Source: Novosphingobium resinovorum
GTDB lineage: Bacteria > Pseudomonadota > Alphaproteobacteria > Sphingomonadales > Sphingomonadaceae
Direction: 5' to 3'
Assembly: GCF_027922145.1 (NCBI RefSeq)
Contig: NZ_BSFC01000044.1
Span: 248,001-312,000 of the forward strand
DNA: 64,000 bases
A program made the position numbers and the translations under genes. The notes beneath the pieces are model-generated. The model did no database searches, was not told the DNA's origin, and saw nothing but the letters and a program-made list of their open reading frames with translations. Of the stretch, positions 61,543 to 64,000 are shown piece after piece. Each line of letters starts with the position of its first letter. Positions within the stretch are counted from its first letter, which is position 1.

Positions 61543-63129
61543 TCAGGCCGCGAACTGGTTCATCGTGTTGTGCGCGCCGCCGGCCTTCAGGGCGGCCTCG
61601 CCGGCGAAGTATTCCTTGTGGTCGTCGCCGAGGTCCGAGCCGGCCATATTCTGGTGCTTCACGCAGGCGATGCCCTGGCGGATCTCCTCGCGCTGCACGC
61701 CCTTTACGTAGCCGAGCATCCCGGCGTCACCGAAGTATTCCTTCGCCAGATTGTCGGTCGACAGCGCGGCGGTGTGGTACGTCGGCAGGGTAATGAGGTG
61801 GTGGAAGATGCCTGCCTCGCGCGCCGCGTCCTTCTGGAAGGTGCGGATGCGCTCGTCGGCTTCTGCCGCCAGCTCGGTGGCGTCGTAGTCGATGCTCATC
61901 AGGCGCGCCCGGTCGAAGGCCGAGACGTCCTTGCCCGCCGCCTGCCAGGCATCGAAGACCTGCTGGCGGAAGTTGAGCGTCCAGTTGAAGCTGGGCGAGT
62001 TGTTGTAGACCAGCTTGGCGTTCGGGATCACCTCGCGGATGCGGCTGACCATTCCGCCGATCTGGCCGATGTGCGGCTTCTCGGTCTCGATCCACAGCAG
62101 GTCCGCGCCGTTCTGCAGGGCGTGGATGCTGTCGAGCACGCAGCGGTCCTCGCCGGTTCCCGAACGGAACTGGTAGAGGTTGCTGGGCAGGCGCTTGGGA
62201 CGAAGCAGCTTGCCGTCCCGGCTGATGAGAACGTCGCCGTGGCCGACCGTCTCGACTTCCTCGCAGTCGAGGAAGGCGTTGTACTGGTCGCCGATGTCGC
62301 CCGCTTCACGGGTGAAGGCGATCTGCTTGGTGAGGCCGGCGCCGAGCGAGTCGGTGCGCGCCACGATCAGGCCCTCGTCGACGCCCAGTTCCATGAAGGC
62401 GTAGCGGACCGCGCGGATCTTCGCGATGAAGTCCTCGTGCGGGACGGTGACCTTGCCGTCCTGGTGGCCGCACTGCTTTTCGTCCGAGACCTGGTTCTCG
62501 ATCTGGATGCAGCAGGCGCCTGCCTCGATGAACTTCTTGGCAAGGAGGTAAGTCGCCTCCGCATTGCCGAAGCCCGCGTCGATGTCGGCGACGATCGGCA
62601 CCACATGCGTCTCGTAGGCGTCGATGGCGTGCTCGATGCGCTTGGCCTCGACTTCGTCACCGCCCTCGCGGGCCTTGTCGAGATCGCGGAACAGGCCGCC
62701 CAGCTCACGTGCGTCGGCCTGGCGCAGGAAGGTGTACAGTTCCTCGATCAGCGCCGGAACCGACGTCTTCTCGTGCATCGACTGGTCGGGCAGCGGGCCG
62801 AACTCGCTGCGCAATGCCGCGACCATCCAGCCCGAGAGGTACAGGTAGCGCCCCTTGGTGGTGCCGAAGTGCTTCTTGATGGAGATCATCTTCTGCTGGC
62901 CGATGAAGCCGTGCCAGCAGCCCAGCGACTGTGTGTAGTTGGCGGGGTCGAGATCGTAGGCCGCCATGTCCTCGCGCATGATGCGCGCGGTGTAGCGGGC
63001 GATGTCGAGGCCGGTCTGGAAGCGGTTCTGCAGGCGCATGCGGGCGACCGATTCGGCCTCGATCCCGTTCCAGTGGGTCTCGGTGCCGATCGTATTACCG
63101 GCTTCGATGATCTTGCTCTGGTAGGTCAC
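61543..63129 (-). CDS. aceA: Isocitrate lyase
   Basis: About 528 residues, the size of the larger Pseudomonas-type isocitrate lyases. The active-site loop is KQCGHQ (catalytic Cys220), where shorter enzymes have KKCGH. Other conserved blocks are VADIDAGFGNAEATYLL, CCIQIENQ and NNSPSFNWTLNF. It splits isocitrate to glyoxylate and succinate, the first step of the glyoxylate shunt, allowing growth on acetate or fatty acids. It diverges from a ScfR/RamB-like regulator with a palindromic site between. Its last codons (NQFAA-stop) are duplicated downstream at 61513-61530. Confidence 0.96.
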   Translation of the reverse strand: MTYQSKIIEAGNTIGTETHWNGIEAESVARMRLQNRFQTGLDIARYTARIMREDMAAYDLDPANYTQSLGCWHGFIGQQKMISIKKHFGTTKGRYLYLSGWMVAALRSEFGPLPDQSMHEKTSVPALIEELYTFLRQADARELGGLFRDLDKAREGGDEVEAKRIEHAIDAYETHVVPIVADIDAGFGNAEATYLLAKKFIEAGACCIQIENQVSDEKQCGHQDGKVTVPHEDFIAKIRAVRYAFMELGVDEGLIVARTDSLGAGLTKQIAFTREAGDIGDQYNAFLDCEEVETVGHGDVLISRDGKLLRPKRLPSNLYQFRSGTGEDRCVLDSIHALQNGADLLWIETEKPHIGQIGGMVSRIREVIPNAKLVYNNSPSFNWTLNFRQQVFDAWQAAGKDVSAFDRARLMSIDYDATELAAEADERIRTFQKDAAREAGIFHHLITLPTYHTAALSTDNLAKEYFGDAGMLGYVKGVQREEIRQGIACVKHQNMAGSDLGDDHKEYFAGEAALKAGGAHNTMNQFAA

Positions 63130-63224
63130 GCTTCAGTTCCTCTTCGCGGATGCGATTGCTTTCGATGGAGCCGAGGTAGTCGCGGTGACGGCGCGGCGGA
63201 ATGCCTTGCGAGGTGCTGTTGTCA

Positions 63225-63251
63225 AACTTTACAGATGTTCCTTGTAAAGTT
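63225..63251. promoter_or_regulatory. Palindromic operator between aceA and its regulator
   Basis: AACTTTACA (63225-63233) and TGTAAAGTT (63243-63251) are perfect 9-base inverted repeats with a 9-base spacer in the divergent promoter region. The half-site resembles the RamB box AAACTTTGCAAA known for glyoxylate genes. Confidence 0.7.
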
Positions 63252-63277
63252 GTGTGGTTGTGACAGAATGCGCGGAA

Positions 63278-64000
63278 ATGGCAGAAAACCGTCCCTTATA
63301 CCTTGGTCCAAGATTGCGCCGTCTGCGCCGTGAACTCGGCCTGACGCAGCTGGCGATGGCCGATGATCTGGAGATCTCGCCCAGCTACGTCGCCCTGCTG
63401 GAGCGCAACCAGCGGCCGGTTACCGCTGATATGCTCCTGCGCCTCGCGAAGACGTACCGCCTCGACATCGCCGACATCGCCGGCGACGACGGGGAGGACT
63501 ACGCGCGCCGCCTGACCGATGTGCTGCGCGACCCGATCTTTGCCGACATCGACCTGCCCAAGCTGGAAGTCGCCGACGTTGCCACCAGCTTTCCCGGTGT
63601 CTCCGAAGCGCTGCTGCGGCTGCATCAGGCCTATACCCGCGAGGCGCAGGCGCTGGCCGAGCAGCGCGCTGCCGGGCCGATGGCGGACGAGAACGAGCCC
63701 GTGCGTGAAGCGCAGCGCTTCCTCGCCGCCAACCGCAACTACTTCCACGCGCTCGACACCCGCGCCGAGGAACTGGCGGGCGAGATCGAAAAGGCGGGCG
63801 GGGCGACCGAGTGGCTCGCCGCCAAGGCCGTGCGCGTGCGTTTCCTGCCGCCTGACGTGCTCATGGATTCGCTGCGCCGGTTCGACCGGCACAACCAGCA
63901 ATTGCTGATCGCCGACACGCTCGACCATGCCAGCCGCGCGTTCCAGATCGCCACGCACATCGCCCACACCGCGCTGCGATCCGAGATCAAGCAGACGATC
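63278..64000 (+). CDS. Short-chain fatty acyl (ScfR/RamB-type) transcriptional regulator, 3' end outside window
   Basis: Open from the ATG at 63278 to the end of the window (241 codons, no stop). The N-terminus is a Cro/C1-type helix-turn-helix: LGPRLRRLRRELGLTQLAMAD, then LEISPSYVALLERNQRPVTADML. The following helical region fits the start of the family's acyl-binding domain (DUF2083/ImmA-like). It is divergent from isocitrate lyase with the palindrome at 63225 between them, so it probably controls aceA in response to acetyl- or propionyl-CoA. Confidence 0.85.
   Translation, partial: MAENRPLYLGPRLRRLRRELGLTQLAMADDLEISPSYVALLERNQRPVTADMLLRLAKTYRLDIADIAGDDGEDYARRLTDVLRDPIFADIDLPKLEVADVATSFPGVSEALLRLHQAYTREAQALAEQRAAGPMADENEPVREAQRFLAANRNYFHALDTRAEELAGEIEKAGGATEWLAAKAVRVRFLPPDVLMDSLRRFDRHNQQLLIADTLDHASRAFQIATHIAHTALRSEIKQTI

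Overview
The window is a high-GC chromosomal segment of a sphingomonad-type alphaproteobacterium (Novosphingobium/Sphingobium-like). This is inferred from the mdh-sucD-sucA-sucB-lpd gene order, a TorF-like porin, many TonB/lipoprotein envelope genes, catabolic P450/ferredoxin/MaoC/acyl-CoA ligase genes, an isocitrate lyase facing a short-chain-acyl regulator, and abundant REP-like palindromes. No rRNA, tRNA, CRISPR array or complete insertion sequence was found.

Layout. 1-13 kb: a prolyl oligopeptidase cut by the window edge, a catabolic-looking group (acyl-CoA ligase, IclR regulator, kinase-like phosphotransferase, TRIC channel, cytochrome P450, quinone reductase), a TorF-like porin, a DUF4403 lipoprotein and a DUF559 nuclease-like protein. 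13-21 kb, all on the minus strand: malate dehydrogenase, succinyl-CoA synthetase alpha, and the three 2-oxoglutarate dehydrogenase subunits; sucC is not adjacent. 22-28.5 kb: a cell-wall hydrolase, then a cobalamin riboswitch leading a B12 uptake operon (BtuB receptor, binding protein, permease, ATPase). 28.5-36 kb: RlpA, an ABC1/UbiB kinase, small secreted proteins, a TbpB-like lipoprotein and uvrA. 36.4-38.1 kb: an AT-rich foreign island with a reverse transcriptase interrupted by one frameshift. 38-48 kb: a repeat-riddled HTH protein, a second RlpA, argG, a cyclopropane synthase, glycine-zipper proteins, a PhzF protein and a MaoC/flavin pair. 48-54.8 kb: TetR facing a tripartite efflux operon (OMF-HlyD-EmrB), a frameshifted DUF938 gene and a MATE pump. 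55-64 kb: an alpha/beta hydrolase, a second P450 with its ferredoxin and TetR regulator, a GGDEF-EAL protein, isocitrate lyase and a ScfR/RamB-type regulator running off the end.

The strongest candidate for an undescribed system is the reverse transcriptase island. The protein has all core RT motifs, including YSDD and PQG, and no visible maturase or retron partner. It lies behind a roughly 290-base leader without a convincing gene, whose last hairpin encloses the RT start codon. This resembles defence-associated reverse transcriptases that use an upstream non-coding RNA, but the class cannot be fixed without a search.

A second theme is at least five families of palindromic repeats. Several copies lie inside genes in frame: in uvrA, at both ends of the B12-binding protein gene, and at both ends of the HTH protein at 38.2 kb.
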